A stretch of 64,000 bases of DNA. It comes from Amborella trichopoda. Its lineage: Eukaryota > Streptophyta > Magnoliopsida > Amborellales > Amborellaceae. The translations under genes and the position numbers were made by a program. The stretch spans positions 1,063,713-1,127,712 of the forward strand of contig NW_006500355.1 in the NCBI RefSeq assembly GCF_000471905.2, written 5' to 3'. Shown here in pieces: positions 1 through 12,016 of the stretch (positions are counted from its first letter, which is position 1; the number at the start of each line of letters is the position of its first letter). Under the pieces are notes generated by a model. The model saw only the letters and a list, made by a program, of their open reading frames with translations. It made no database searches and was not told the origin of the DNA.

Positions 1-679
1 GTTGAATGAGAAGCTTCTGTGTTGAAGCCCCAAAGTTGATGGTGGATTCATAGTAATCTGTGCACTTCAACGTCAACTTTTCCAAAAAAAACAAAAAAGA
101 AAAGAACAAGAAGAACAATCTTTGCAACTGTAAATAATACATGGTTTGAATCTCATATTGTGTAGCACAGGGACACAAAATTTAAAATTTGGTTCCCAAA
201 ATACTTTGACTTCAAGTATACACCAGCCAACTGAAAGGCTTATAATTATGCACCTGCACTCTCAACACTCATTACATGAGATGATCAAGTATACATATCA
301 AAACAGGGAAGCTCATCACACTTTTCTATATGTTACTTCCCATTTCCAATAAACAACCCTCTCTATTCTTTGGCATCATCACAAAAACTTGAACAGGGAC
401 TAAGATAAGAGACGCACAATAGCTACAACAGACTATAAGAACACACCTCGAATATATTGAACGGAACTCCAATATATAATGTAAAGGCATATTTCAATGG
501 GGCCGTTAACGTCCATGGCCATTGATGGTGATGGGGAGGCTGGGAACCACCAGAGCAGGACATGACACCATGACCGTCCACCTTTTCATTCCATGGTGAT
601 GACCCCAGTGAACTATAGATCTACATATGCAGTGGACTTTCCATGTTAACACATGGGGCTACCAGCAATTTTTTGAAAC
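1..679. other. Sequence downstream of the MLO gene
   Basis: No coding exon is supported here. It lies immediately 3' of the minus-strand MLO stop codon, so its right-hand part should contain the MLO 3' UTR and poly(A) site. No clear AATAAA-type signal could be assigned with confidence. The short open frames have no recognisable similarity. Confidence 0.5.
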
Positions 680-3600
680 TTAAGATGGAGAGATTGTATC
701 TACTTCTTGTTTTTTATCATCCTTCTTCAACAACTGAATCCCCTCCACAGAGACATTAGCCTGTGCCCGTCGACTGCAGCTTGCTGCCCCTGCAACAGAG
801 CCTTCCCTACTGTTCCCTTTGGAAGGCTTGATTTTTCTGTTCTTTACCTTCTGAGCCCAACCAAGCAGGCCTTGTTGCACATGCTCATCGAATATTGCCT
901 TCTTGAATGTGGTGCCCATCTTCAAAAATAGCAAATATTCATGTCAGAAATAACTCCTGCCAAGTAACATTACTCATGAATTCAAGAGTCAATCAGTGGC
1001 TCACCTGGGTAACAATTGCATAGAGAGGAAGTGTGCTATAACTGCACACAACTTGTATTATCACCCTGTGAGCATCCAATCTTGAGTTAGTGGCAGAGAC
1101 ATACAACGAGAGAGAGAGAGTGAGAGAGAGAGAGAGGGTATATCATAGAATAAGAGATTGAGTAAAAATATGGAAGGGATCGAGAATAATACTACAAATC
1201 AAAGGTGCTAGGGAGAGTATTGGCTTTACATATGACATGTAAGAAAGAGAGAGAGAGAGAGAGAGTACCCAATTATAAGTCGGGGAATGATATAGCGCAC
1301 TTGTCCCATGATGCAGGAATCCCAGCCAAAAGTAGTCTATCCTCAACAAGAAATCCATTATCAGTCATACAAGCTTATGCTCACATGTGTGCAATTGTAA
1401 GGTTCTCATAGTGACTCTTACCAGTATCCAGAAGAAGAATGCAATCTCAAAGGCATTTTGAAAGAGGATGAAATGGATCAAGTATAGGACAATTCGGGGA
1501 CGATGAAACCAGAAATGATCATCCGATGGCCGAACTACTAAATCTCCTTCAATGGCCGTGTGTTTTTCTGCAACTTCCTGAGCCAACTGAGTTATAATAT
1601 GCTCAAGCTTCGTGCCAACAGCGAGTAGAAGCTGCATAATGAATTGAATCCGTACGTCATATCCAAAAACTCATGAATCAAAGAAACTTACAAGGAAAAC
1701 TCAACATACACACTCCTACATTCATGCATGAAGATACATGTAAATAAATTGCATGTTGCATGGATTTATGCATGCACATAGCATGTATGTTATGCACATG
1801 CTCAGCCATGCGACAAGAATTATGCTTCAACTACTTCATCCACATCATGTGAATGCAAGAGCATGTCATACACACATGTTTGTGTATGCATCAGGGAGGT
1901 ATGTTATGAGATTCAACTAATTTTTTCCCTAAAATATGCGCTAAGGAGAACAAAGGCACAATGAATAGAGACAAAAAGAAGTGCAGAATCACAATAAGCT
2001 TCATCGTGCAGAGGCATTGCATTCAAGAGGAGTTTATAAGGAAAACAAAAATCGGGGAAAAAGGAGACACATCCAGAGGGGATATCTGAAGTTCTGTACA
2101 CACATCTGATCAACTGCCTGCTCTAACAATATAAGATAATTAGGATAGTTCATTTATACTTACAAATAAGGGAATAAAGGCAATCCAGAAATATGTGTGC
2201 CATCCTGCATCAACAAGATTATTAGTGAAAGATGAAATCCCATCAACTTATAGTCTAAAGGGAAGCAGATTACAAAAACATGGACAACAGAAAAGCCATA
2301 GGCCCATGCCCAATGAAATGTCGAACAGTGCTGGAGAGTATACAGGTATTAGGGCGATGTTGTGTTGCACTGGATCTCATTCTCCATTACTGACCATCAT
2401 TTGAATGGATGGTGATAACCCCCATAGGCTGTGGTTTTCCAATAGTTCATTGGATTGTAGTATACTTTCGCTCTTTAGTATTATTTAATAACATGGAAAC
2501 AAAGATCTCTCATATAAAAATAACAGATTAAGATGCTTGCAAGACAAGCATACCATCAACATTCAGCAATAGGAAGAGAACCACAAAAATCCAGAGGTAC
2601 CAACTGCAACATAGGCACAATGTAAGCGAAGAAACACAAACAAGGGAAGCTCAGTACCAAAAAGATCGAATGGAATAGAAATTAGGTAAAAAATCAAAAT
2701 TAATCACTCAAAAACTTCAACCACAATCAAATCCTTCCAAGATTACCTTATACCAACAACTTTCTTAAAATCCGCTTCAAGTGCCCGTATCATGTACTTG
2801 TGAAAATCAAATTTTGGGTTCGACTTGCAATGAGTCTGTGCAGATACAGCAAGGATAATTAGCAAGCTAAGAAAATAAAGCACCTTGGCACGAAGCTCCC
2901 AATCATGCAAGACAACTATATGGATACGATGTAACACAGAAACTAAAGCTTACCATAATGAAACCGAGTCGTAAAGTAATGTAATCTGATCTCGTCACAG
3001 CAGGATAAAATTGTTTGATGAAAGACATCTGAGTCAAACATAAGGAAGTATGATGTTACAACAAGAACATAGAAGTTTGAATTGAACATAGGGAATATGG
3101 ACAGAATGAAAGAAACAAGAAATGGAAAAGAAGTTTGTTACTCACTAAAATAAATGAAGAAATAATTTCTGACTACTAGTCATATAATGTACATTCTTTT
3201 ACACTTCATTTAATACAAAAATCACTTTATCAAAAGAGAAATAAATGACCAAACCTCATTAGTCAATGAGGAACAATTACGTGGGTAGTAAATGCAAATA
3301 AATAAAAAAAGCTGTTTCATTTTTAAATTTTTATATTTTTCTAAGATTTATAAAATATATTATTTGGATTTTTAGTTTCTTGAGGGTTATTCATCTTTTT
3401 TAGTTGTAGAGATTTATAGGGTAGAATTGGACCTTTATTTTCTTTCGAAAAGATGGATATGGACAAGGACTAGTATGGTTGGGTCAGTTAGGATATGTTA
3501 GACTTTTTTTTTTAAGAAATAAGGGAGAGATAGAGTTTAGTTGTCTATATTTATTTTATATTTATTTATTATTCCTTTTAGTTTGTATTTAAAAGGAAGA

Positions 3601-6600
3601 TATCTCTTGTTTGTAAGGAGAGTGATTGGAGAATAAAGAAAGAGTTTCAAAAAATCCTCAGGTAGACTCTCTTACAGACCCAAAGAGAGGGTATAATCTC
3701 TCAAACCTTTATTTTCATTTTTATTTTTTTACTTTATTATTTTTCTCCCTGAATCAGTCCACTTGCGATCTCTACTAATTAAAACCAACTGTTGATCAAA
3801 TTATGGAGCGCATAGATCAAATATTTGAGCGATAAGATAAAAAATTTGAGAGACTCAAAAAAGGCTTGATAGAACGTATCATCAAAGTAATACAACAAAG
3901 CCTACAAGATCTATTTAGTAGATTGTAGTAGAAGGAACATGAATATGAAGAGGTCGATCTCGATGCATGTTGATAACCCAAATGTGCAAGAAATTTTAAA
4001 TCAATTATGAAGAAGAAGATATGTATGATGCAACATTTGAAATCCAACCGTGTGGATCTAAATGAGAAATTAAGATTAAGCTTGAGATCCCAGTGTTGTA
4101 CTGCATATCAACTTTTGAGAAAGCCTCTAAAGATTTAAGTTCAACAAGCTCGATGTCAAGCTTCTCCCAACCCCGGGAGAATGTTGCAACTAAAAAAATG
4201 ATTTTTATTTTTAAAATTTTTACATTTCTTTAGGACTTAGAAAATATATTATTTGGATTTTTAGTTTCTTTAGGGTTATTCTTGTCTTTTTCAGTTGTAG
4301 AGATTTATGGGGTAGAATTGGAAGTCTAGCTTTTTAAAAAAAGATGGATATGGATATGGATAGGGATTATTATCCATAATAAAAGTATTATAAATAAAAA
4401 TAAAATANNNNNNNNNNNNNNNNNNNNNNNNNNNNNNNNNNNNNNNNNNNNNNNNNNNNNNNNNNNNNNNNNNNNNNNNNNNNNNNNNNNNNNNNNNNNN
4501 NNNNNNNNNNNNNNNNNNNNNNNNNNNNNNNNNNNNNNNNNNNNNNNNNNNNNNNNNNNNNNNNNNNNNNNNNNNNNNNNNNNNNNNNNNNNNNNNNNNN
4601 NNNNNNNNNNNNNNNNNNNNNNNNNNNNNNNNNNNNNNNNNNNNNNNNNNNNNNNNNNNNNNNNNNNNNNNNNNNNNNNNNNNNNNNNNNNNNNNNNNNN
4701 NNNNNNNNNNNNNNNNNNNNNNNNNNNNNNNNNNNNNNNNNNNNNNNNNNNNNNNNNNNNNNNNNNNNNNNNNNNNNNNNNNNNNNNNNNNNNNNNNNNN
4801 NNNNNNNNNNNNNNNNNNNNNNNNNNNNNNNNNNNNNNNNNNNNNNNNNNNNNNNNNNNNNNNNNNNNNNNNNNNNNNNNNNNNNNNNNNNNNNNNNNNN
4901 NNNNNNNNNNNNNNNNNNNNNNNNNNNNNNNNNNNNNNNNNNNNNNNNNNNNNNNNNNNNNNNNNNNNNATTTATAATTCTTTTTAGTTTGTATTTAAAA
5001 GGAAGATACCCCTTCTTTATTAGGAGAGTAATTGGAAAATAAAGAGGGAGTTTGATCTTGTGAAAAGATCTTGGGGTGCACTCTCTTGCAAACCCAAAGA
5101 GAGGACATAATCTCTCAACCTTTTTAATTTTATTATTTTATTTTATTTATTTATTTTCCTGCATCATTAGTGAATTATGATTTTCTTTCTTTTCTTCTTT
5201 TAAATCTCAAAACTAACATGCAAGAAAATTTTGAAATCCAATCTCTTTAATTGCAGGAAAAAATAAATTAGTTCCGCAGGCTTATCTCCAAAAAGAGAGA
5301 AAATGGTAAAAAAAAAAAAGTTTTACAGCTCAGGTAACCTCAGACTAAATATCAATGTTTTCATAATATTTGGTGAGCAAACATGCATGTGCACGCAAGT
5401 GTTCAATGAAAAGGAGAAGAATTCAAGTTCCAAAAGTAACAGCTGACTCCATATAACATGCATTCCTAATGATGATAAGTTGCATTAGTGATGTGATAAC
5501 TAACCAGCCAACTCAAAAGAGCTGAGTCTTTTGCCAGACCAAGAGAATGCTCCCTTATAAAAGAATGATGCTGAACATGTGTGACTTTTGTTTTTAGAAC
5601 TGCACATATATAGTAAAATATTTCAAAAAAAAAATTAATACGTATAATTGTTAGGCAAGAACACAACAAAAAGAATAGAGCTTTGTCAGATTTCGAAGCA
5701 AAATCTTTTGAAGATTAATTGATTCACACACCAGCAAAACGCATAAACATCTAAAAACAAAGAATATCATACCCTCATCCGTATCATACTTCTCTTGTGC
5801 GATGGATTTCTCCCAGTGTTCCCATTGGCGTATCTGAATCATGCATAGTAGAATATATAATGACCACTATATAGAGTACTAAAACTACAGTTTCGCCTAC
5901 TTAATAATTCATAAAGCAACAGTGCTCACTGGTGGATTTGTCAAATAAAGACAATCTCACAATATCAGTCAATTTCCCCTGAAACTTAAGATAGAGAGCC
6001 CATGTTTCTTTTAAGAACTAAATATAAGATATCCATGATACTCATTACAAAACAACTTTACCAGATGACTTGGTGTCTCCACATGTACCTTTAATCCTCC
6101 CAATATCACAGTGATAACACAAAAGGTCACATGGACAATGGCCAGCACAAATATAAAAATGTGCAGGTGATGTAGAGCTTCAAGAGATAGCAGTGGAACC
6201 TTCCCCTGACAAAAAGCAATATACCATCTATGAAACCAGCAGGCAAACGACCAAATAATCAAAGGGAAATAAAGAATAACATTCTAAAAAACAATCCTAT
6301 CTTAAGCACAGATTTTCGAAATTTGTGAGCAATGCAATACACTGTGTTCACTTATTTGATCTTTTTTATTTTTAGGAAAATTTATCAAATTACCCATAAG
6401 AAATAAACAATTTAAGAATTTATCCTTATCTCAAAAAAAATAACAATTTATCCGTATCTTTTGATTTAATTTCAAAACACCGATAGTAAAACACATGGTC
6501 TTGAGTTGGAATAGCTGCAAAATGGGCAAAGGCAAAATGTTACTTTATCTCTAATGGGTATTTGATAAATTTCCCTTATTTCTATTTCATGGATGGGTAA

Positions 6601-8667
6601 TTTCATATACTAAGGAGTCTACCAATATATATGTATATGATCATCATCTCATACATACGAATCAAATGAATCATAACTAAAGATGTGGAATGAAAGTGCC
6701 AGAGTTCATGTGGAGTAGGAGAGTCCCCAACCACGATATAAAGAACGACATGCAATCTAATTCAAAATATGTGAAAGTTTAGAACATCTTTTCATAATTA
6801 TTTCATCGTTAGAACATTAACAGATGGTTGTTCCTTCTCCGAAGAATAGAATATTTCTGCTCATGGCGGTTTGTTTCCGTTGCTCAAATTTCAATAATTG
6901 GCATCAAAGCTACATTTGCATTGCCTAAATGTTATTTCCAACAAATACAATTGACAACTACCTGTTTTGCACAATGACCTAACTCCGTTGATGCTGCTTC
7001 TGCTAAAAGCCGTCGCTTGTTTCCTGTGATATCAGATGAGAAGAAAGATTGGAAGTGCTTTGTCTCTGAAGAAGAAGGAGCCCCCTCTTTCTCACACGGG
7101 AGCATGTGGCGTACGAAACTCTCAGGAATGCATATACGGCCAATCAATCCTTGGAAAACAGTCAATAGAAGGGAAATGAAACCCAAAAGCATCAACTCTG
7201 CACATACAAGGAGTAATATTCAGAATTGGAAAAACAGAATACCCAACAACCAGGTATTCATTTGAGAAAGAGAGAGATGCAGTAACAGAATAGAAACTTC
7301 CAAAGGCATCAACTCTACACATAAAAAGTGTAATTTAGAATTGAAATAAACCCACTATCCTTCTTTTTAGGTTTTTTGTTTTTCTTTTGGCGGGGTAGAG
7401 AGAGATAAGGTGAACTGTCAATAGAACAGAGACAAACCCCAGAAGCATCAGCTCTGCATACAAAAAGTGTATATAATGGAAACTCTACACTTAAAAAGTG
7501 CATAAGTTAGAATGAACCCAACATCCCCTCTCCCCCCCCCAAAAAAAGAAAAAGAGAGGGAACAGTCAATATAATGGAAATGAATCCCAAAAGCATCAAA
7601 TCTGCAATATATGAAAGTGCATCACTCAGAATTGAAAAGACCCATATCCATGTATGCATTTGAGGGGGGCCAAGGTGTGAGAGAGAGAGAGAGGGTGAAC
7701 GGTCAATATAAGGGAGATGAAACCCAAAAGCATCAATTCTGCACATACAATTTGCATCATTCAGAATCAAATAAACAAAAAATCCACGAATCCATTAGAG
7801 AGAGAGAGAGGGAGAGGGTGGGGGGAGCCAACTCAGAACAATTTTTTGACAGACAGATTACAACTCAGGATTAAGTGAAGCCAGTATTAGTATTATTGTA
7901 ATTGTCAAAAATAAAAATAAAAATTGAAGTCAGCGTTTACATTTTCCATCAATTTAATGGATTTGAAAAACAAATCCCATGCTTCAAAATCAAATAATAG
8001 AAATGGGTCAGATTGATCCAACATAAAAACTGGTATAATTTCAGTGGAAGACCAATATATTCATCCAAGTGGATTGTTAGAGAGAGAAAGAGAGAATATA
8101 ATCCCTTTCAGTACAATTTGACTACAAGCCCAATATGCTGATCAGTGTTTCTTTAAGACTTGAGAGAGAGACTATTGTCCTAGTTTTTTTTTTTTTTTTT
8201 GAGTTCCATTCAAATTATAAATGTGTACTGATGATCTGTTAGATGGGATTTGTCATTTCCTTTTCTGGGCTTAGAGGGGAGAAAGAGAGGTTAATTTCTA
8301 TAATTTTCATTAGTGATATTGAGAGAATATTGAAAGAAGACAGGGGGACAGAGAAATTACCTTCTTTTACTTTCTGTAGAGCTTCAAACAGCGGCTTTTG
8401 GTTTTTCCGCTTCAAAAACTAGAGAAAGAAAAAAAATTGCCTCAATTTTTATGGAAGTACCAGTAAAAATGCTGTTGAAATATGGTAATAGAAATGAAAG
8501 AGAGAAATGAAGAGAGAGAGAGAGAGGTTACCCACCTTTCCGAGGAAATGGAGGAAACGCTCAAGGAAGAGAGAGATGAAGACGAAAACGGAGCACACAG
8601 CTGCCACCACCCAAGTCGGAGTATACTCCAGTGACAACCCCGCCTCTGCTCCTTCTCCACCTGCCAT
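680..8667 (-). CDS. MLO: MLO-family seven-transmembrane protein (MLO1-like), complete, 14 exons
   Basis: Plant MLO proteins are plasma-membrane proteins with seven membrane spans and a C-terminal calmodulin-binding helix; members act in powdery-mildew susceptibility, root thigmomorphogenesis or pollen-tube reception. Exons, 5' to 3': 8667-8536, 8418-8361, 7197-6962, 6205-6089, 5833-5773, 5599-5505, 3028-2954, 2835-2747, 2603-2554, 2204-2164, 1631-1422, 1336-1269, 1065-1005, 919-680. They sum to 1533 nt (510 aa), all phases agree, and every intron is GT-AG. Recognisable pieces are SLEYTPTWVV (residues 12-21, first membrane helix), ELMLLGFISLLLTV (exon 3), loop cysteines in exon 3, KVPLLSLEALHHLHIFIF (exon 4), THVQHHSFIREH (exon 6), DYITLRLGFIMTHC (exons 7-8), FWFHRPRIVLYLIHFILF (exon 11) and CSYSTLPLYAIVTQMG (exons 13-14). 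The calmodulin-binding segment lies around Trp452 with basic residues after it. The tail lacks the D/E-F-S/T-F tetrapeptide of mildew-susceptibility clade V, so I infer an MLO1-type clade member. Confidence 0.95.
3294..5166 (+). mobile_element. LTR-retrotransposon remnant in MLO intron 6
   Basis: Two direct copies of a roughly 430-460 bp sequence flank a very short internal region. The left copy spans about 3294-3756 and the right about 4182-5166, interrupted by the run of Ns. Both copies share the block around TTATTTGGATTTTTAGTTTC, a GTAGAGATTTATRGGGTAGAATTGG block, a TTTGTATTTAAAAGGAAGAT block and the CAAAGAGAGG-to-ATAATCTCTC end. The internal part (3757-4181) begins with a decayed reading frame like the start of gypsy gag (MERIDQIFER, then stops). 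It ends in a purine-rich GGGAGAA just before TGTTGCAAC, like a polypurine tract next to the 3' LTR. It is internally deleted or TRIM-like, lies opposite to the gene, and has no pol. Exact ends and target duplication are not certain. Confidence 0.75.
4408..4969. other. Assembly gap (run of N)
   Basis: A run of 562 unknown bases lies inside the right LTR of the retroelement in MLO intron 6. The corresponding stretch of the left LTR is only on the order of 100 bp, so either the gap size is arbitrary or there is a further insertion. No MLO exon is missing because all exon phases join. Confidence 0.99.
7160..7830 (-). repeat. Tandem array of partial MLO exon-3 starts in intron 2
   Basis: The 3' splice acceptor and first 40-50 nt of MLO exon 3 are repeated four more times upstream in intron 2 with a period of about 120-148 bp. 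Acceptors on the minus strand lie at 7200-7198 (real), 7317-7315 (TAG, degraded coding), 7456-7454, 7604-7602 and 7741-7739 (all CAG). The last three continue in the exon-3 frame with close matches to ELMLLGFISLLLTV: variants with F-V-S-V-L, F-I-S-I-I and F-I-S-L-I. After the coding match each unit runs into a GA/CT-rich spacer on the plus strand, and no donor site restores the downstream frame. Confidence 0.85.
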
Positions 8668-8689
8668 TTTTATCTCTCTAAAACGCTCT

Positions 8690-9530
8690 TTTGAAATTTC
8701 TCTCTCTAAAACTTTCTCTCACTTGTTCTTTGGATGTCACTCTATGGGCTCCCCTCCTCTTGTGCCTCTGATCTGAACCAGGCTTCTATCTCTCACTCAA
8801 ATTCTCACTTTAGATGATAGGGATTTATCCCTCTCTCTCTCTAGGAAATGAGGACACGTTCCTCTCTCAGGTATTTCCCTCTCTCTCTACGCATCTCCTC
8901 ATCACTCTTTTTCTTTGTTTATGATAACTAAATTTAGAGCCATCAACGGGATTTCTCTAGCAAAAAGAGGACCTCTCTTATCTGCCTCTCTCAAAAAATT
9001 AATAACGAAATTTAAAGCCATCAACGGGTATATCGCTCTCACTCTAAATAGTATCTCTCTCCTCTTTCTCTCTCAAAAAAGGACCTCTCTCCTCTTTCTC
9101 TCTCTTTCGGGTGTAACTCTCCCACTCTAAATAGTATCTCTCTCCTCTTCTCTCTCAAAAAGAGGACCTCTCTCCTCTTTCTCTCTCTAAAAGAGGGCCT
9201 CTCCCCTCTAACTCTCTCTATAAAGAGGGCCTCTCCCCTCTAACTCTCTGTAGAAAAAATAATGCTAACTTCTCTCTCTAAAAACACATCGCTAATCGAA
9301 TTCCCTACTTTCTCTCTCTAAAATAACGCAGCTCTCTCCCCCTTTTTAAAATATCACACGACTTGCTTTCTCTCTCTAAAGGGAATATCACAATCTCTAT
9401 CTCTCTAAAAAAATAATGCTCTCTTCTCTCTAAAAACAACTCTCTAATCGTATCCCTACTTTATCTCTCTAAAATAACATAGCCTCTCTCTCTCCCCATC
9501 CCTCTCTCTCTCTAAAGGCAGTGCTCAGGG
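8690..9530. repeat. CT-rich (plus strand) low-complexity tract 5' of MLO
   Basis: The sequence is dominated by CTCTCT and TCTCTCTAAA units with loosely repeated modules of the kind AGGACCTCTCTCCTCTTT and AGGGCCTCTC. It starts about 25 bp upstream of the MLO start codon, so it covers the 5' UTR and proximal promoter of that gene. GA/CT repeats are known binding sites of BBR/BPC factors in plants; a promoter role here is inference from position. Confidence 0.7.
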
Positions 9531-11740
9531 GATGCGGGAGCAGTAGGCGTATGTTCCAATTTTTATATTACGTTGTGTGAGTTCCGGGGGACCATATTTC
9601 AAATAAATAATGACTAAAATACCCTTCTACTGTTTTTTTTTTTTTTTTTTTCTTTTGTCTCTCTTTCCCATTTTAACATGTAAAACGCGGTTTGGTTTAA
9701 GTCTTTGAGTCTTAGTCAAGGAATGGCCAATTTTTTCTTACTGTTTCCTATTTATTCTTATTGTATTCAGCACGGGCCAACACGGCCCTGATAGAGTCAA
9801 GGCCAAGCCTGACCATGACCTTTTATGCCCCGTTAGGGCCGGGTTGCGCTAAGACCAGCCCTGCAAAGACTAGGCTAGGGGTAGACCCGGCTCAAGACCC
9901 ACCTGTTGCGACCCCTGCTCGATGAGTCATAAGAGGGGTGAATTGTTATTTTTTCACTCTCGACGATTTAATCAAGATTAGATAGTTGTCGACATGTGTT
10001 TGATAATGATCTATAGTGTAAAATATAGTTTGGTTTACTCTTTGAGTCTTAGTAAGTCGGGAAATAGCCAACTTTTTTCTTATTGTTTTTTATTTTTGGT
10101 TAAAAAAAAAATGATCATCCTTGCCAAGTTGCAATGGATGTATAGCATTATTTTTTTTTAATATAAACTATGATATTATTGTCGGCTCAATCTCATTCAT
10201 CTAATAAATACCATATGACGTATAAGTAATGTATGTATAGATAAAGAGCTACAAAATCTTCAAGCCATTAATGTTATTTGGGGCCCAAATCTGTCTCGTA
10301 GAGAATTGGTCCCCATGCCTACAAAAGGAAGGGGAGAGAGAGGGAGATGAATAAGATATTTAGTAATTGGATATCAAAAAAATGCGATTTCCAGCATGCT
10401 ATTGTAAATAAAGTCAAAACTATTTTTAAGAAATATAAATTTATATATAAAACTGCCTATAAGTTTTTCTTTTAATAGAAAAATAAACCATCCGCGATCA
10501 GGAGTAAATCCTTACAAGTCCTGCAGAAAGAGTGTGCATCAGCCCTGGCCCGGACCATTTCAAATTACATCGAACTCACTCTGATCATGGGGCTTTTGAT
10601 GGGCTTTCCGAAATCAAATAAAATAATATGTAAAATGTGCATTAGTTAATTTGTTAGATGTATTTTGATAAATTATTAGTATTTTATTATCACAAAAAAT
10701 TAATTTATGTGTATATTAACTGCAAAAAATCATGTAAAAATTGGGCCGGACCGCATTTTTACATATGCGATCCAAAAAGTGTAAAGCATCCATCTTAAAG
10801 ATGGATGTAAGTAGGTGTTCCATCTAAAAACAATAGAAAGTAACGGTCCAAATGTTTTCTTACTACAATTATTATTTTTAATTTTTTAAATTAATTCATA
10901 TTTTCATATTCATGATCTCCACATTAGCGAGTACAGATCCTTAAAATTAAGTCTTAAAACATTTCTATATATGCGGGCTTGGCCCAGATCCAATAAATAA
11001 CAGGGTTGGGCTGGGCCGAGTCCAGCCAGCATTGACTCTAGCTCGCCCCACGTGCCACAATTTGAGGCTAGGCTCTACTTTTTTCTACATCCAGTGTGCC
11101 GGACCAGGGCGCCCAGCCTATTGTTAGTCGTGCTCCATTAGACTTGTCCAGTTCTCAACTTGGATAGTCGCTTGCTGGCCAACCATGCCACCTAGGCAAT
11201 TGCCATATCTTTAAAATAAAAAAATAGAGAGAGAAAATATTTTTAAAATAAAAATAAAAATAATGATTTTATAGGACACTCACTACATATATGTGTAGCA
11301 CCTTAAAGGATCACTTTTAAAATTAACGCGTATCTTTAAAAAAGTTATCACATGAATGTAGAATTTGACTTTTTTTGTAAATTGATGACAAATTTAATAG
11401 TTGGAGTCCTACCCACATGGATAGAGGTGGGTCCTATAAGATAATTTTTAAAAAAATATATTAATAATAGTTCGAATAATATTTCTCAAGAGAAAATATT
11501 TTAGAGAGCGAGAGCGTGTACACGTTTCTAACAGCTCTTACATAGCTGTTGAAAATGAAAGTCATTTGGCGTGTAGTTTAAATTTTAGAGAGAGGGAGGG
11601 CGTGTGGTGTAAAATTTAGAGAGAGAAAGTAGAGAGAGAACAAAAAGGAAAGCCAAAACACTGAGCGCCAAAATCGAGGCGCGTTTCACGGCGCTTTTTC
11701 GCTGCGCATTTCGGCGGCATTTGGGAGGTGATTTTTAGGG
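9531..11740. other. Intergenic sequence, no gene seen
   Basis: The stretch is AT-rich with scattered decayed repeats. GC-rich segments with GGCC and CCGGGC words near 9768-9930 and 10970-11170 resemble degraded transposon ends and recur elsewhere in the window (24690-24900, 26660-26870). No open frame longer than background has recognisable similarity. Confidence 0.5.
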
Positions 11741-12016
11741 CGCTCTCTCTAAATGAGGGTACATAGCGTGGTCCTGCAGTAGTAAACTGTAAAAGACTTA
11801 TATAGTCGTAGTGTGGTTTCAACACTATTTGAAGATCTCTAAATGAGGGTACATAACGTGGTCCTCCAGTAGTAAACTGTAAAAGACTTATATAGGCCCA
11901 GTGTGGTTTCAACACTATTTGAAGATATCTAAATGAGGGTACATAGCGTGGTCCTGCAGTAGTAAACTGTAAAAGACTTGTATAGGCTCAGTGTGGTTTC
12001 AACACTATTTGGAGAT
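11741..12016. repeat. Tandem repeat, three units of 90 bp
   Basis: The word AAATGAGGGTACATA recurs at 11751, 11841 and 11931, exactly 90 bp apart. The units are nearly identical and contain GTGGTCCTGCAGTAGTAAAC (CTGC/CTCC variants) and GTGGTTTCAACACTATTTG. The open minus-strand frame through the first units is a product of the 90-bp (multiple of three) period, not evidence of a protein. Confidence 0.93.

Noticed and set aside
7680..9530. Regular short repeats that might suggest a CRISPR-like array or satellite
   Set aside because: The spacers are not unique and the host is a plant; these are GA/CT microsatellites and an exon-edge minisatellite.
11616..11915. 99-codon minus-strand open frame with internal protein repeats
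   Set aside because: The repetition follows from the 90-bp tandem repeat, whose period is a multiple of three; no independent coding evidence.
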